64,000 nt of DNA from Tachypleus tridentatus. Its lineage: Eukaryota > Arthropoda > Merostomata > Xiphosura > Limulidae. The position numbers and the translations under genes were made by a program. Shown in pieces: positions 33,944 through 47,800 of this stretch (the stretch's first letter is position 1; each line of letters starts with the position of its first letter). Below the pieces are notes generated by a model. It did not search any database and was not told the origin of the DNA. It worked only from the letters and a program-made list of their open reading frames with translations. Location: NCBI RefSeq assembly GCF_004210375.1, contig NC_134831.1, positions 47,154,035-47,218,034 of the forward strand. The letters run 5' to 3'.

Positions 33944-35482
33944 CAGTAAAACCTGTCTAAGCCGGAAGTGTCAAAATTTTGCAGAATTATCTTAAGATTT
34001 CTCTTATAAAACGCCCTCTATGCGGCGGAATCTGCGTAACGCGGACGGAAAACTATCTTTTACCTACATCATCTATCAACAAGTAAGATTAGAACCTGAG
34101 TAAGGCGAAAAAAATGTTTTTAATTAAATATTAATTTCTTAATTTATTTAACTAATAATATGAATAATTTCTTTAAATATAAATAAATTATTGTTTAATT
34201 AATAATTTGTTTAAATATTAATAAATTCTCGGACATTTTGTTACAATAAGTATTGGTTAAATATATTGTTCTTTTTTTCTGTCGTCATTATTCCGGAGGT
34301 TGCTATTCGAAAGAACGACTGATTGTATTTTTGGTCGCATTTGCTGATGGAAAACTAAAGAAACCATGGGCAACAGGTAAAAGTGAAAATCTGCGCTATT
34401 TCAAAAATTTAAGGAAGAATTAACTTCCTGTGGAATGGAAAGCGAATAATAAAGCATGGATGATAAGTCCTATATTCAAGGAATTTTTGAACAAATTAAA
34501 CAAAAGAATGGAACAAAAAATAGGAATATTCTACTTTTCCTAGATAATGCAACTTGTCACCCAAAAGTTCAACTTTCAAATATTCGTTTAGTCTTTCTAC
34601 CTCCATGTACAACATCAGTTCTACAGCCACTAGATAATGGAATTATACAGTGTATAAAATTGAAATACAGAAAATTGATGCTTCAGAATGTTATTGTAAA
34701 CATGGACGACTGTAAGAGAGCATCTGAAATTACCATGAAAATTGACGTGTTAGATGCAATTACATTTTTAAGCAATTAAATCAAATGTTTAATAAAGTGT
34801 TTTCGAAACTGTGAATTTACTCTTGATAATGGCGGAGATTGTGGAGAAATTGTTTGTTGTGACGATTCTAGTGAAATCCAAACTCTGATTGAGAAGATTG
34901 ATGCAGGTGATTCTGTGAATATGAAAGGTTTTGTGAACGTTGACAAGAATGTTTGAACAGAAACTGATGAAGTTGATTTAAAATCTATAATAGAATCGCA
35001 AGATGGTAACAGTGTGAGAGATTCAGAAGATGAACAAAATGTAAAAGATAGTGAGGAAATAGAAATTACTACTTCATCGCAAGTGTTAAGTTATATTAAC
35101 ACTATCAAATTGTATGCAAAAATGAAGAGGAAGAATGAACTTCATGAAAAGGCCGTAGAAGTTACGTTCTCTTTTAACCGCATGAGAAAGCCCATTAAAG
35201 AAAACGAAACAATTGAAAATTGGACACCTTCTTCAGATTTTGTGTACTTATGTATATTTTAAATGTTTCTTTTTGTTCTTATTCTAATAAATATAGCATA
35301 AACAGTACAATAACTTTATTCACAAACGTCTTGCTTCCCTTGAGTCAAGCAAGTATAACGTTCCGCTCAAAAAATATATATAATTAAGGAAATGCATGTT
35401 CAGAATGTCTATGCCAGAAAACCTGCTTAAGCCGGAAAGTTTACTCCGTCCTTTGCGATTCCGCCTTCGACAGGTTTCACTG
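33944..35482 (+). mobile_element. Tigger/pogo-like DNA transposon
   Basis: The left end CAGTAAAACCTGTCTAAGCC (33944) and the right end (reverse complement CAGTGAAACCTGTCGAAGGC, ending 35482) are inverted repeats; TA follows at 35483. Inside is the C-terminal part of a pogo-type transposase (34300-35262). The N-terminal HTH/CENP-B DNA-binding half is missing, since only about 350 bp of non-coding DNA separate it from the left end. The right end carries an extra inward copy of the CCTG.TTAAGCCGGAA motif at about 35422, possibly a second transposase-binding site. Confidence 0.85.
34300..35262 (+). pseudogene. Tigger/pogo transposase, catalytic and C-terminal parts
   Basis: SKERLIV-like start near 34310 (KERLIVFLVAFADGKLKKPW), then WMDDKSYIQGIFEQI, ILLFLDNATCHPKVQLSNI (second catalytic Asp) and LPPCTTSVLQPLDNGIIQ (third Asp) at 34456-34779. 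The acidic C-terminal tail with NCEFTLDN and NWTPSSDF follows to 35262. The frame is broken near 34430, 34780 and 34955. The first catalytic Asp region (NADETG) is absent. No activity is expected. Confidence 0.82.
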
Positions 35483-36440
35483 TATACCAAAATCAAGGTA
35501 GATTTAATACAGTTTGTAAAAGTGCTAAATTTTCTCAAACGAAAAAAAAAAAAAAATGTTGGTAATGTAATTAATTTCATTTTATTTCGACAAATATTTT
35601 GGTGCAGATTACTATTAGAAAGTAATATAGACCTTTATAGATATTTTTCGGAAAATATTCGTTAGATTGATGTTCTTGTAGCTTTAAGTAAAATCGGCAA
35701 GTTCATTAATTTGTACAGAAATCATGAAAACAATATATAAGAAATTAATTACACAATTACGTGTATATATGAAATTTAGTAATTTTTCATTTGAATCATT
35801 TCTAGTTAATTTGATTTGATCTTTTACTTTCAATGAAAATTTTTAACAATATTAGACCCACTTAAAAGAAATAGTACAATTAATTTCTATCATTGATAGC
35901 AATTTATTATCTCTCACTCCTGCTATGTAGTAGTGTTAATAATAAATAATGACACTGTGATGGTTAGTGTTTGATTAATTATTCAGCAGGGTTACAGTAG
36001 GTCCACTTCCGAAAAACCATGTTAAGAAATCAGTACTCACTGACAATAACGTGTGCATTTAGTCCATTTCCTGAAACAATACTCTTGAGGAATGTTAAAG
36101 CCACCGCTAGTATTAAGGTTCTAATAAAATAATTCACCTTCAGGGGTTTATCAGAATCAATTCAGTTTGATCAAGGGTCATATTTCATATCAAGATCATT
36201 TCAATAGGTTATGCATCAGTTAGGGATTAAAGCTTGTAACCCAGTCTTGGAAAATGGTGTTGGTTATTCAATGCCTTCTTGTAAGCAAACTAAGCCACGG
36301 GTAAGTCACTCTTTATGTTTAAGTTTCTGAAGCAACTGGGTTTTGTGTTCTTACTGATCACAATAGTGCGTTCAACTTCACTAACACTTTTGCATCATAA
36401 TGAAATACATAGTTTGTTGTTTGTTCCCCCTCCCGCATAC
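35483..36440. other. No gene recognised
   Basis: AT-rich DNA between two Tigger-derived segments. No open frame or RNA gene is supported. Confidence 0.5.
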
Positions 36441-36442
36441 TA

Positions 36443-36600
36443 TTTACCTTTCACATGCAATATTTTGTCTGGCAAACCAATATAGCTGACCCCAGTTTTA
36501 TCAACACTGTAGATGTCTCTAGGTACATATTCCTCTATAATAGCAGGCAATTTGGCATTCCATTCATATACTGTCATGGTATCGATCTTTCTATGTTCAT
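36443..36600 (-). mobile_element. Second Tigger/pogo transposase fragment
   Basis: On the minus strand: TVYEWNAKLPAIIEEYVPRD, then IYSVDKTGVSYIGLPDKILH, matching the Tigger W...LP.L...Y.PRDIFNADETGLF block with the first catalytic Asp. It forms one open frame with the unrelated repeat at 36626-36850. It supplies the part that is missing from the element at 33944-35482 but is a separate, older-looking copy in the opposite orientation. Confidence 0.7.
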
Positions 36601-36625
36601 CGCTGACTGCGAGTTGTAAGCTTTC

Positions 36626-36850
36626 GTTGCTTACCACTCCAGTGACTAAGAACTGGAAGTGGTGAGGAGTCCTGCACTCCACTAGAAGAGAAGGGGAAGA
36701 TATGCACTGGAGACTTTGGAAAAATAATGTACCAGAGTCAATGCAATGGGTATTTGTAATTCCCTGTTTTGAAAAGCAAATAGACCCCAATTGTATAAAC
36801 AGATCACTAGGGATAGACAAATTTCCCTCTTCTTTACTCATGAGGTCCAT
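36626..36850 (-). repeat. Unnamed repeat shared with 49275-49345 and 58430-58510
   Basis: On the minus strand: CCAGTTCTTAGTCACTGGAG, preceded by a TAGTGGAGTGCAGGA block. Similar segments lie at about 49345-49275 and 58505-58430, the latter at one end of the DIRS fossil, so this may be a terminal piece of that family. Confidence 0.45.
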
Positions 36851-37364
36851 GATAAGTGAAACTAGGAATGTCTAGTATAAATACATATAGATGCACATAC
36901 CACCAGACAAGCTACTCGTGGTCTTACAAAAACAACACATCATAACAGTGCAAATATAACATGAAGCATACTTGACCCAGCAACACCCACCACCACGCAA
37001 GGCCAGGATTGCAATAGCTTGAGGTGAAAGAAAATTCCAGCCTTTGTGTACTTAATGATGGGCATATTTAAATATTTTTACAGCAAAGATGCAATTAAAA
37101 CAATTTTACAGATTGAAGTTAAAAAACAAAAATCATTAAGTATGTCACAATAACATAGTATCAAAGTTACATAAGGGATTATCTGTGCTGTGCCCATTAT
37201 GGATATCAAACAATTTGTAAACATGGTGAGCCTGTAAATTCACCACAGATGAGTTATGTAGCAATAATTTTAGTTGTACTAAACAACACAGCTTTTAAAT
37301 TTTACACTAACTGTAATGAAACAAAGTAAAACACTAATTTGTACTCAAGATGGCTGGTATGGGT
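36851..37364. other. No gene recognised
   Basis: No open frame, RNA gene or repeat could be supported here. Confidence 0.45.
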
Positions 37365-37930
37365 ATTAAAGCTTTTATTAAAATAGAGTAGAGAACAACA
37401 TTTTGACCTTAGGCCACCTTCAGGTTAACAAGAGTTTCCAACTGACCATTGCCAGGTACGTGCCTTAAGGATGAGTGTAAACTGGGTATAGGACTGTAAA
37501 GGGCATTGTAGCACATGTTAGGTTATTAATTGGTATAGGTATAAAGGTGTTCTTTTATATTGGTTTAATTTTGGTTTGAGTTGTTGTACAAGTAGGGCTT
37601 CTTTGATTTTGCATTTGTTTACCTATTTAGTATCTGAGTGTTTTCTATAGTTATGTTGTGTTGTGTTGTGTTTATTTGATTTGCAGTGTTCAAAAACATG
37701 TGAAGGTGCTTTTTTGTGTGCTTTGAATCTGGTTTCCATTTTTTCTATTTGTTTCTCTAATATAGAAGTTGTGGCAGTTATCACATTGTATTTTATAAAT
37801 AATGTTGGTGATGTATTTGTCAGTGTAGTTTTTACATAGTATGGACTTTAGTTTTGTACGTGGTTTTTGAATAAATTTGACGTTTACTGTAATGAATGAT
37901 GCATTTTTATTTCAAGTTGGTTTCTCGTCA
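37365..37930 (-). mobile_element. Penelope-like fragment: GIY-YIG domain and tail
   Basis: The reverse complement encodes a worn GIY-YIG domain (NIIYKIQCDNCHNFYIRETN near 37830-37760; KEALLVQQLKPKLNQY near 37610-37560) and a C-terminal TPLYLY. It then runs to a tail with AACCTGAAGG...AATGTTGTTCTC at 37440-37380, the hammerhead-like position, here degraded. GTTTCTCGTCATCA at 37920-37933 is in the opposite orientation to the fragment and matches the distal tail at 15558-15571, hinting at inverted ends. It is the same family as 12769-15575, but more diverged. Confidence 0.8.
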
Positions 37931-38713
37931 TCATGAACTAATTTGTACTCAAATACTACTCAGAAAACCATGTTAAAATACAATTATCAAAAAGCCAGTT
38001 AAACTGCACTTTAAACAACAAAGTATTACAATGTGCAATAAATTTATTACAGTAAATTATACAATATTCAGTGAAATTACATCTGTCAAATAAAGAAGAG
38101 CTTACATGATGTTAATCAAATTAATATCAACAGACACTAAAATTTTCCAAAGTAACATGAACAGGTTTGAATATGATGCAACATAAACTCATATTACTGG
38201 AAAAAGAAAATATTTTTCACTGGAAAATTTAGAGAAGTCAGGCTATATGGATATATACTTATTGAATTCAACTAAATTTGACATGCTTTTCGCAATAAAT
38301 GAACTATATGCACATACAATTTGTTTTATAGAAGAAATATCTGACTAGTAATCAAATTTTAAATTGGGTCCGTTCCATTTCATACACTGGTAATAAGGAA
38401 CGTATAAAATCTTTAGATCTTAAGAACAACAAAACTGTTTCATAATGGTGCTTTTCATCTCAAATAACAATGAGGCTATTAAGAGTCATTAAAAATAACT
38501 TTTATTTCACGTAAACATTTCAATTTTATTATTTCTTAGAGGTTTCTATGAGCCCAAAGTTTTTTTAGAAATATAATAACCAGGTTTTCAGGAAAATTTC
38601 ACATATTTTGTCTATTCAAATATTGATAAAACATATTCCATAAAAACTAACTAGTCCCTAAATTTTCTTCTTTTCACAATAGAGAAACGTGAAATGTAAA
38701 CTGAACTTTTCTG
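37931..38713 (-). other. FBXW4 3' UTR and downstream DNA
   Basis: The stretch just below 38713 should be the 3' UTR. Its end cannot be fixed without transcripts. No other feature is recognised. Confidence 0.45.
38501..38530 (-). promoter_or_regulatory. Candidate FBXW4 polyadenylation signals
   Basis: Minus-strand AATAAA at 38530-38525 and 38506-38501, about 185 and 210 nt beyond the FBXW4 stop codon. The distance suits a short 3' UTR, but AATAAA is common in this AT-rich DNA. Confidence 0.35.
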
Positions 38714-38827
38714 TCATGTATCAAACGACAACAATGTAAGGCAGTTATCCAAGGCAACATACATGTTGCATGCATCAAAAGTGACGCAATACACAGGACT
38801 ATAGGTTCCACGCCCCACATAAAACAT
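38714..38827 (-). CDS. FBXW4 last exon and stop
   Basis: After the T-rich acceptor ending CAG at 38828: MFYVGRGTYSPVYCVTFDAC, then NMYVALDNCLTLLSFDT and TGA (38716-38714). It matches the human C-terminus SPVYCLRLTTKHLYAALSYNLHVLDF. Upstream intron 4.2 kb. Confidence 0.9.
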   Translation of the reverse strand: MFYVGRGTYSPVYCVTFDACNMYVALDNCLTLLSFDT

Positions 38828-41800
38828 CTGAAAAAAAAAACTTTTGTTTAAAAAAATTCAAAAAGGTACTGTCTACATCACTATATGTATTCTTTGATGA
38901 CACATTAAGAATGATTTGGACTACTTTACAACATGTATAAATCAACTGTAAACTGCAGCTTCAAACATAACTGGCCTTAAATTATCAAAACACAGGAACT
39001 TAATCACCCAGCATTATAAATTGTGAAGTTGTTTTTATAAACAGTTAAAATTTTATATATCTCCGTGTACAATCAACAGTGTTTTTGATAGTAGTATAGT
39101 CTACTTTACTGTACTTTTCTTGAGCAATATATAATTCATTACACTCTTATAATCCTTATTTAATGTCTTTATGTAACTTAGCTTTTATAAAACTTGTGCA
39201 AGATCTATGTATGTTACATGCCTAGCTGATATGTACATATGCTAATCACTTGACTATACAAACAAAAGTGATTCAAGTTGCTAAAGTTCCCTCCAGCAGA
39301 TACACTGTGCATTAATTACAGTACACAACACAGAAAACAGTGATAAATAGTTTTATATAAAACTACCTTTAAAAATCATAGAGCTGGCTAAAAATTCATT
39401 AGAAAAAATAAACTGAATATAAAAAACAGTTTTAGTTCATTAACCTAACTATAAATGTTTTATCAAACTGAAGAATTTGTAAAGCATGATCTCCACCAAA
39501 ATATATTTATAGTATATAATTGGAACTTTGAACAAAGCAGAACAGTTCCTTATAAGTATGGTGTTTTTAGCTGTTTTTCACTCAACAGCAACCCTACACA
39601 TTAAAGCCAATGTAACTCTGTGACAAGTAGTGAATCATAACATGTTGGTCTTCATATTTTATTTTAGTAAAACATTCCTTTCAATCACAGTGGTTATGGA
39701 AGTAGTGAAATACAATTCATGATAGAACAGTATGGAAGCTGGACCATAAAAGATTATAAATAATGAAATAAAAAAAAAAATTCCTGCCTCATCACATGTA
39801 ATTAAGACTTACTAGTTCAACATAAGAGTACTACAACAATTTCCCAAATGCTTTGATCAGAACTCAATATTAGTTATTGAATTTTTACTTACCGAGGTTG
39901 GGTTATACCATTAGTATTTACAGCATTTGTTCTAACCAATAAATACAATTCAGAGATCCTTTTGAAACTATATGACTTACAAAGACAAAACGTGCCAGTC
40001 TCTTGATTAGCTGCTAAACTACTGGGAAGAGTACTTATCTTAACATATTTATTCAGCCACTCATAATTTCCAAAAGAATATTTAGAAAATTATAAAACTT
40101 CATTTTTCTATCACATAACATGTCTAAGGTCCAATTTTTCTACTTTGAAATTTTAAAAACTGGAAGTTGTCTGTTGCACTGTCCAACCAATCAGAAATAC
40201 ACTGTTTTGATAAATACAGGCATAAATTTATAATTTGAACCTCCCACATTCTTAATCTACTGACATAAATAAATCTGTGCAACTCACCAAAGAAGCTCTC
40301 TCTCTCTCTCTTTGACTTTTAAGACCATTTACTAGTCGATTTTGCATGTCTATTAGTTTAATATCAATAAAGAGCAGAGTCTCCTCTACATAAGTCATTA
40401 TTTAATTTCTATGCTGTAAACCATGGCTAGAAGAGAATGGTTTGGCATATTTTGGTGCTTACAAATCTTAATGAAAATTTCATTAATCAGCAGATGATAA
40501 AGGCATTCGTTGAACCTTATTGCTATAAGCTCAGTATAATATGCAAAAGTTCTTCTACACATTTACACATGTTAAATATTTCCAAAGTAAAAAAAAACTT
40601 TTAATACACCATCTGTATCTTTGCAAAATCTGATAGATTATTAATAAAGTTTAACTCTCCTACGAAAAGACGTTTCTAGTCCTGATTTCTCCAAGCCCGT
40701 TCCCCTGGCTGTGGTTTTGCTAGATAGTAGATAGGGACAGTGGGAATCTCGTTAATCCATTTATTAATGGATTTAAATGGCAATTTCATTTAAATACAAA
40801 ATTATTAGCCTAATATTAATAACCTTTCAAGTTGCTCTGGGGCCTACTAGGCCCCACTTTTCGTAGGAGTGTTAAAAAAATTTTGTGTGTGTAAAATCAT
40901 ATGTTAATGAAATAATTTTACTAAAGATTTGTCTGAAAATAATATTCATTACTAGCCTAAGTGTAAAGTGATTTCATGTTACGATTTAAAAAACAAAACA
41001 AAAACTATTCTTCCCAAAGAGATTATGCAAATAATAATTGAAAATGTAACACCTCCTGTGTTGGCTGTTTTAGTGAACTAGTATTTTGTAATATACAGTC
41101 ACATTTCCTTTTAATTATTATACATTATGTATGTATATAGATTACTATTTAAAAATAAATTATTAAAAACTTATTTTTATTAAAACACAGAACAGTAAAT
41201 GAAGAAGTAAAGCAAACAATTATATCTTGTTGCTATGACCTATATCCTGAAGTTGCTTCTGAATACAGGTTGCCAAGCCTTTAAAATTTTGCATGTGGTC
41301 GATCTTTTTTTTTTAAGGTTTGTTTGTATGTATAGTTGAATAACCACATTATCATAAATAAGTACACTGATACCACAGAATTTCACTATAAGTTATTAAG
41401 CTTAGTAACTAAAACATATATAGATTGATTTAAAAACATGAAACTTCGAGCAGACTAAAGCCACAACCTACTTTTATGAAATTTGGTTTCGAAAGAATGT
41501 AGTGGTCTTTTCACAGATCAAAATGGCTGAGAAAAACACTATGTACATTCTAAGCATTGAATGCTTATTTACATGTAAGTAAATGTATGTAAAGGGCCAT
41601 TTCCAAAAAAAGAGGTGAACAGGGCCACTGTATTTGATTCAGTACACAAGTCTTATCTCAACAAAATAAAAAAATACAAGGTACTTATTTTATATTTTAG
41701 CTTGTCAATGTTAGTAAATCGAGGTCCTAATTTGTACAGAATTAGACTTAGCATGTTAGCATCACAAACATCTAATTTTAAACAGTGCTGCATTCAACAT

Positions 41801-44800
41801 ACCATGTGACTCACTAAAATCTATATTTAGATGAGTTCTTTTAATATTTACTTTTAAGTCAAGAAATTAACTTCTATATAATATTAAAGTTTGAATTGTA
41901 ATCTACTATTTGGTTCCAAATTTACTGACATAAATTCATAACATAGTAGTTCAATAAATTTTTGAATGCAAGTCAGCAAATGCAATGATATTACCTTTGA
42001 TCCCTGAACCGTTACGGAAGAGTTGAGGAAAGTTTTCCTGATTGACATTTTAAGTGAAATCAGGTGATCCACAGTGAAGTGCTTTCAATAGAACCCACAC
42101 TAGGTAAATGATAGAAGAGTGTTTGATTTGATGAATCAAACAAGACAAGCTTTAATCATCCTCTATAAGGCCTTATAGAGACAGCTAATCAAAGCAACTG
42201 GATGACAGTTAAAGGAATCTTTGGATCCTTCCCAGGCTTACAGAAAGGGAAAACAACAGCTTGGCACCAATCATTAAGAAAAACAAACACTGTCCTGCCA
42301 GTTCCATATTCACTTCTTCCCTGAAAATATTGGTGCCATCAGCAAAGAACTAACCTCTCTACATTCTTTTCCTCTAAACCCCAAGAATTTTATAGAAGAA
42401 GTGGTATTCAGAAGCTTGTGAATTGTTGGCAGAAAATAATTAATAATAACAGAACATACATTACCATTAAATAACATTAAAAGTATTTGAAATCCTCTTT
42501 TTTTCTGAACCTAAAATTGGACATTACTTAAGGGATGACCCGATACATGAAAAATTATATCATGCATCAGAAGAATAAAAAAACACAATTACTGTTCATT
42601 TAATTTCATATTTTTCATATCAGTGTACAAGTGTACATTGATTACAAAAGATAATTTTCCCAAGATGCTATGGTAGACAAAACAGCAGATAATAAATTTT
42701 TCAAAAATAAACTTGATATTTACTTTTGAGGTTCTAAATGTTATACAGATAAAAATATATAAATATAATAAAAATATAAAAGCTGCAAGATGAAAAAAAG
42801 TATTTATTTTTCTTAAATGTGAAAGTTACTTTGTATTGAGAGTGGTCTGAATGACTCAGTAAATTCAAAAGATAAATCTTAAAATAGTTTATTAAATAGT
42901 TGTGGATAAGACTTTTCACTTCCCATATTTCATGAAAATACACAGAGTTAATTCAGATTTACAATAAACATTAATTATTCAATACAACATTGGTCTAGTG
43001 GAAGAATCCATTTTAAATATTCCATGTGGAATTTTAATCATCTACATGCTTATTTGTAGGCTAAAAACATACCTGAACCTGCTTATTCCAACGTTTATCC
43101 CACAGTCTTACAACCCCATGTCGACATGTTCCACTAAGAACTGTCATGTTATGGTCAGATGATATGCAGTATACAGCAGAGTCATAGGGATCCTCCCACT
43201 CCAAAATACTACAAAATATGAATTACACATAACAAATCTTTCACATTAAACACTTTGAAAAGTAAATTTTTTTTATTATGTGATATTAAAATAATCCCAT
43301 GAAACCACATAAGCATTTAACAATTCGAGTTTGGTTTGAACCTTAGACTCAGCTAAACACAAATACAAACAATTAATCTGAAAATTCTAAGTATACAACT
43401 AGAAATCATAGACTTAAATAGAAAGAAAAGTTTTTTTTATTTCTTTATTTATAAAATTACCCTCTAAGTTGTTGATTCTTGGATTGTATGAGCAGCTTAT
43501 ACTCTTGTGCAAACTTTGACAATTTTTCAATAGACTTTGGTATTTTGTGTTGTTATGCTGTCAATATTTTTTGAAACTCTTGCCCTTTTTATTGAAGTTA
43601 AAATTTTGAGAGAATTGTGGGAGTAAACTTAGCTGTTTAGAGTAACTCAGAAAATTTATGTTTAATGTTTTATAATTAACCATTACAGTACATAATTTAT
43701 TTCCTAAAAACAACACATTCACAAGTTTATTTACAACATTAATATGTCAGCCTGAAATGAAATATTACATCCAACATATAAGATGTACTAAATGTATCTT
43801 CTAGTCTGAGTGACATAAGTACTTATTTCAAAGGATACCATATTCCTCAGAGTCAAAGAAACATGAAAACTTGTAAAGAATGAAATAATGCTAATACGTG
43901 GGAATATATTTTAGACATGGTAAATATTTTTTCACTTGAATAAACTCAGCATAAAACCAAAATTTAAACTTCTTCACTGTCACAGAATATACATAATGCA
44001 AAATAAATATACAACATTATTAATTTATTTGAGATTTTAATGAAATGTTGCCAGCAAGTCTAAATCATCTGTTTCACATATAAGTTTAAAAGTACATGAA
44101 ATTATTTAGAGGAATTTACATTAAACAGTGTATTACACAAGCAAGTAACAAAACAATCGCATCACCTCTTGTTTCCACATCGAAGGTCCCACATCCTGAT
44201 AGTTGCATCATATCCACAGCTAAGAATATCATGTTCACTTTCTGTATAAAGATGGAGAATGCCTGCACCTTTCCTGAAATTTTCTCCAAGACAAGATATT
44301 CTACTTCCACTTAAAAGAAAGAAAGAAAAGAATTCAACATTATCAGCACTTACAAGTGTAATTAATGTACTAGTAATTTAGTGCTTGATAAATATTTTAG
44401 TGTTAAGGGTTTTAGTTCAGATGCATATGTTTCAGTAACAGATATCAAACCATACATTTCTTTGACATCTTGAATTTGTCTAAAACTTGATATCCCATGA
44501 ATGTTACAATATTTGTTTTAAAAGTTATTTAAATTGTGCATGTCAAAATTAAGAAAACCTTAAAAAGGGACAAAAATAAGCTCATTAACCTATCACAGAT
44601 GTGCCTTCCAGCACCCAACTATAACAATCCCTAATTACATATGTATTCATCCAATCTTTTCTTCGATTCAGTTAAATTTTCTGCCTCGCCATTCTTGGAG
44701 GTAGCTTATTCCAAAAGCCAACCAGCCTGTAATACTGTCTAAATTACAAACAACTATTATGCTGCCAAAATATGAATTTGTGACTCTTTGTCCTATTGGT

Positions 44801-47800
44801 TTTACTGCTAAAAACAAAAGTATGATGAATATGTATTATGAATACCCTTAATAATTTTAAGCACCTCAATCAAATCCCCTCTAACCCTTCTCCTCTATAG
44901 CAAAAACAAACTTAAAGATTTTTAGTCTCTTCTCATAGGTCCATCCTAACATCCCAGGTATCATCATAGTGGCTCTTCTTTGAAACCTCTCCAACAATTT
45001 AATACTCTTGAGGAAGTGATCACAAAATTATCCACAATACCAACATTCAAAACGTTTTTACAAAAGATATGAATAAGTACAGATAATCTGGTTTGGTTTT
45101 AACTGATCACAAAATTCAACAACTGTTGATTTGAGGATACATAAAGAGGCTAACATTCATAAGCCTAAAAAGAAAAAAAATATTAAAACCCTGTAGTTTA
45201 ATAATGCTACATTAGAATCAAAATGTTGATAGCACAAGTTCCTTAAATTTTCATTCTTAATAACTGTTATTTATCTTTTCTGAATTCAAATACTGTTGAC
45301 TTATTTGAGTATGTTAGTCACTATAGTGACATATTTAGAGGGTTATAGCATTTTATATGCCACTAGGTCAACATATTTTGAGAGGGTTAGTGATACTAAC
45401 AACAATAATAGTGTCATTAAGTGAACACACCGACAGGATTCAGCATACCTTACAAGAATGCCTCTATGCAATTGGAGATGTGAGCTGTGGTATCATATTT
45501 AGTTATATTCAAAGCAAATTCCTGACTGCTTGATACTGCTATAGATAATTTATGGATGGAGGATTGTGTGATAGCTCTTTCTAATAAATAATATCCATAC
45601 TGTGAGTAACATATGCAGAGCACAAGATGACTATACCACAGTGAACAGAAAATATCAATAAACTATAATAAAATGCACAATTCAACTAAACTGCACCACA
45701 GAGGTCTGTCATTATCAGTGTTAGAATTCACAGTCTAGTAATCCTCAAGCTCAGTAGATGAATACAAATTAGTTGCACATATCTCAAGTAACTGTCTTCA
45801 AAATAGCTTAAAAAGTCTTTCTGTTGCAAAAAAGCATACATCAGGAATAAACAAACTACTTCCCAGAGACAGTAGTAAAAGGAATAGTATACAAAATACA
45901 TTACACACAAAAGATGGAAGTGTTCTGTAACACTGGATGAAACTGACTAGTGACATTAAACAGGTAATTTACTTACAGTCCCAATAATTGTCCATGTATT
46001 AAGACCAATTATGATATTTCAGTGTACTGTTAAGATACATTGTTGGTACAGTTACATGAAGTTAGATGTCTAAGCAAGCAGGTATAGTGAATGAAACTGC
46101 CTCTTATGTTACCTTTTCTCAAAACATACCAATAGTCACCTGGTTATATCCATGGCATTTGCTTTGCTTAGACAGTTCCTCCCCAGACACTTGTTTCAAT
46201 AGAAACTTCTGTGTTTAACAATGGTACAAAACAAAATTATGGCCATCAGATTAAACAAGACAAACAATAGTGTAGATAGTCCAATGGATCTGTTATATCA
46301 TGTTTATAAAGTAAAATTAACCCTATATAATGAAGTTTACTCAACACATAAGAAAACACTTGAAAGTGTTTTAACTGTGCCACTCATGTTCCTCACTGTA
46401 AAAACATTCTCAATAGAATAACAGATTCATTCATAATGTGCAACACTCTGCCAAATGCAACAAAAGACAGATGAAAAACAATGTTAATGTCCATTTAACA
46501 ATACTGGAAGCCAAAGCAGAGGAACACATTGTTAAGTAAGTGCTAAGTACTGAAATAGGATTTTAGAAAAAAAACAAATATTGAAATTAACTTAATATGC
46601 ATAATATTCTTATTGACAGAGAATAAAACACAAAAACTCTTATACGAGTACATGGATGCTGGAATATTTACAGACAGTCTATGTAATATGTGAACTGCAA
46701 CATACGTTTCAAGATCATACAACTGGAGCGGAGGTATTCCATTAAATCCTGCTGATCCTGTCACTAGGAATCTGAAAAATATGAAAAATCTACAATGATG
46801 TTATATTATGAATACAGCTTTCAAAGGATTGCAAATATTATCATAAACAACCAAAGAAATTCAAATTAAGCTGTACTACTAACAGGAAATCACATTAAAA
46901 AGTTAATTTCTCTTTTTTAATTCAATTTTATACAAGACAAAATTGTTTGTTTTGTGATGCAAATACTACATAAAAAATAAATAATGCAATGAACTAATTT
47001 TTTTCCTTAAGATCCCCCCCCCAATAAAGATCATAAGCTTTCAAAACAGTTTTCCAAAAATAACGAATCAACAGTCTATACATTCAGAAAATGTAATTAT
47101 CTTTTCCCACTGCTCAATAACATTGAAATTAATATGTAGTTGAGATTGCAATATCTAGCTATATCAACTTGTCTTCCCTAATTTAACAGTGATAGAATAG
47201 AATGAAAGCAACTGGTAAGTTTCACCTACCACCAACTCTTGGGCTACTCTTTTACCAATGAATAATGGGACTGACCATCACTTAACATTTCCAAAGCTGA
47301 AAAGACAAGCATGTTTTGTGAAGAGCATTTGAACCCATAAATAAATAAGGGGATAAGCATCCTAAACACCAGGCCATTCCATGCAATATGTGACTAGGAG
47401 TGTAAATTTATAAAGTTTGAAAAACTCCAGTTTCAACAATTGATTCTTCTATTTTGAAGATTCTGTGAACTTAAAATGGGTTGTATAATATGAAATATAT
47501 TGTTTGTTAGCTTCTATAAGCTATATGTTAACCAAATGTGCATGGGATTAGTTTGTTGAACTGAAACATATTGAAGAATGAATGTTACTATAGTTTTGAA
47601 TTTGCTACATATATTTATGTGAAACGTGGAAAGCACAAAGTAATTGTACAGGTCTGCTGTATACACACACAAAAAAAATCAGATGTGTCACAAAATTATT
47701 TGTACTCAAGATCCATTTGTGAATTGATATTAGATTCTAAGAACTCCAAAATGCACAGCTACTGTTTGGTTTACTATTCCTGTATGCTGTATCTGGTATT

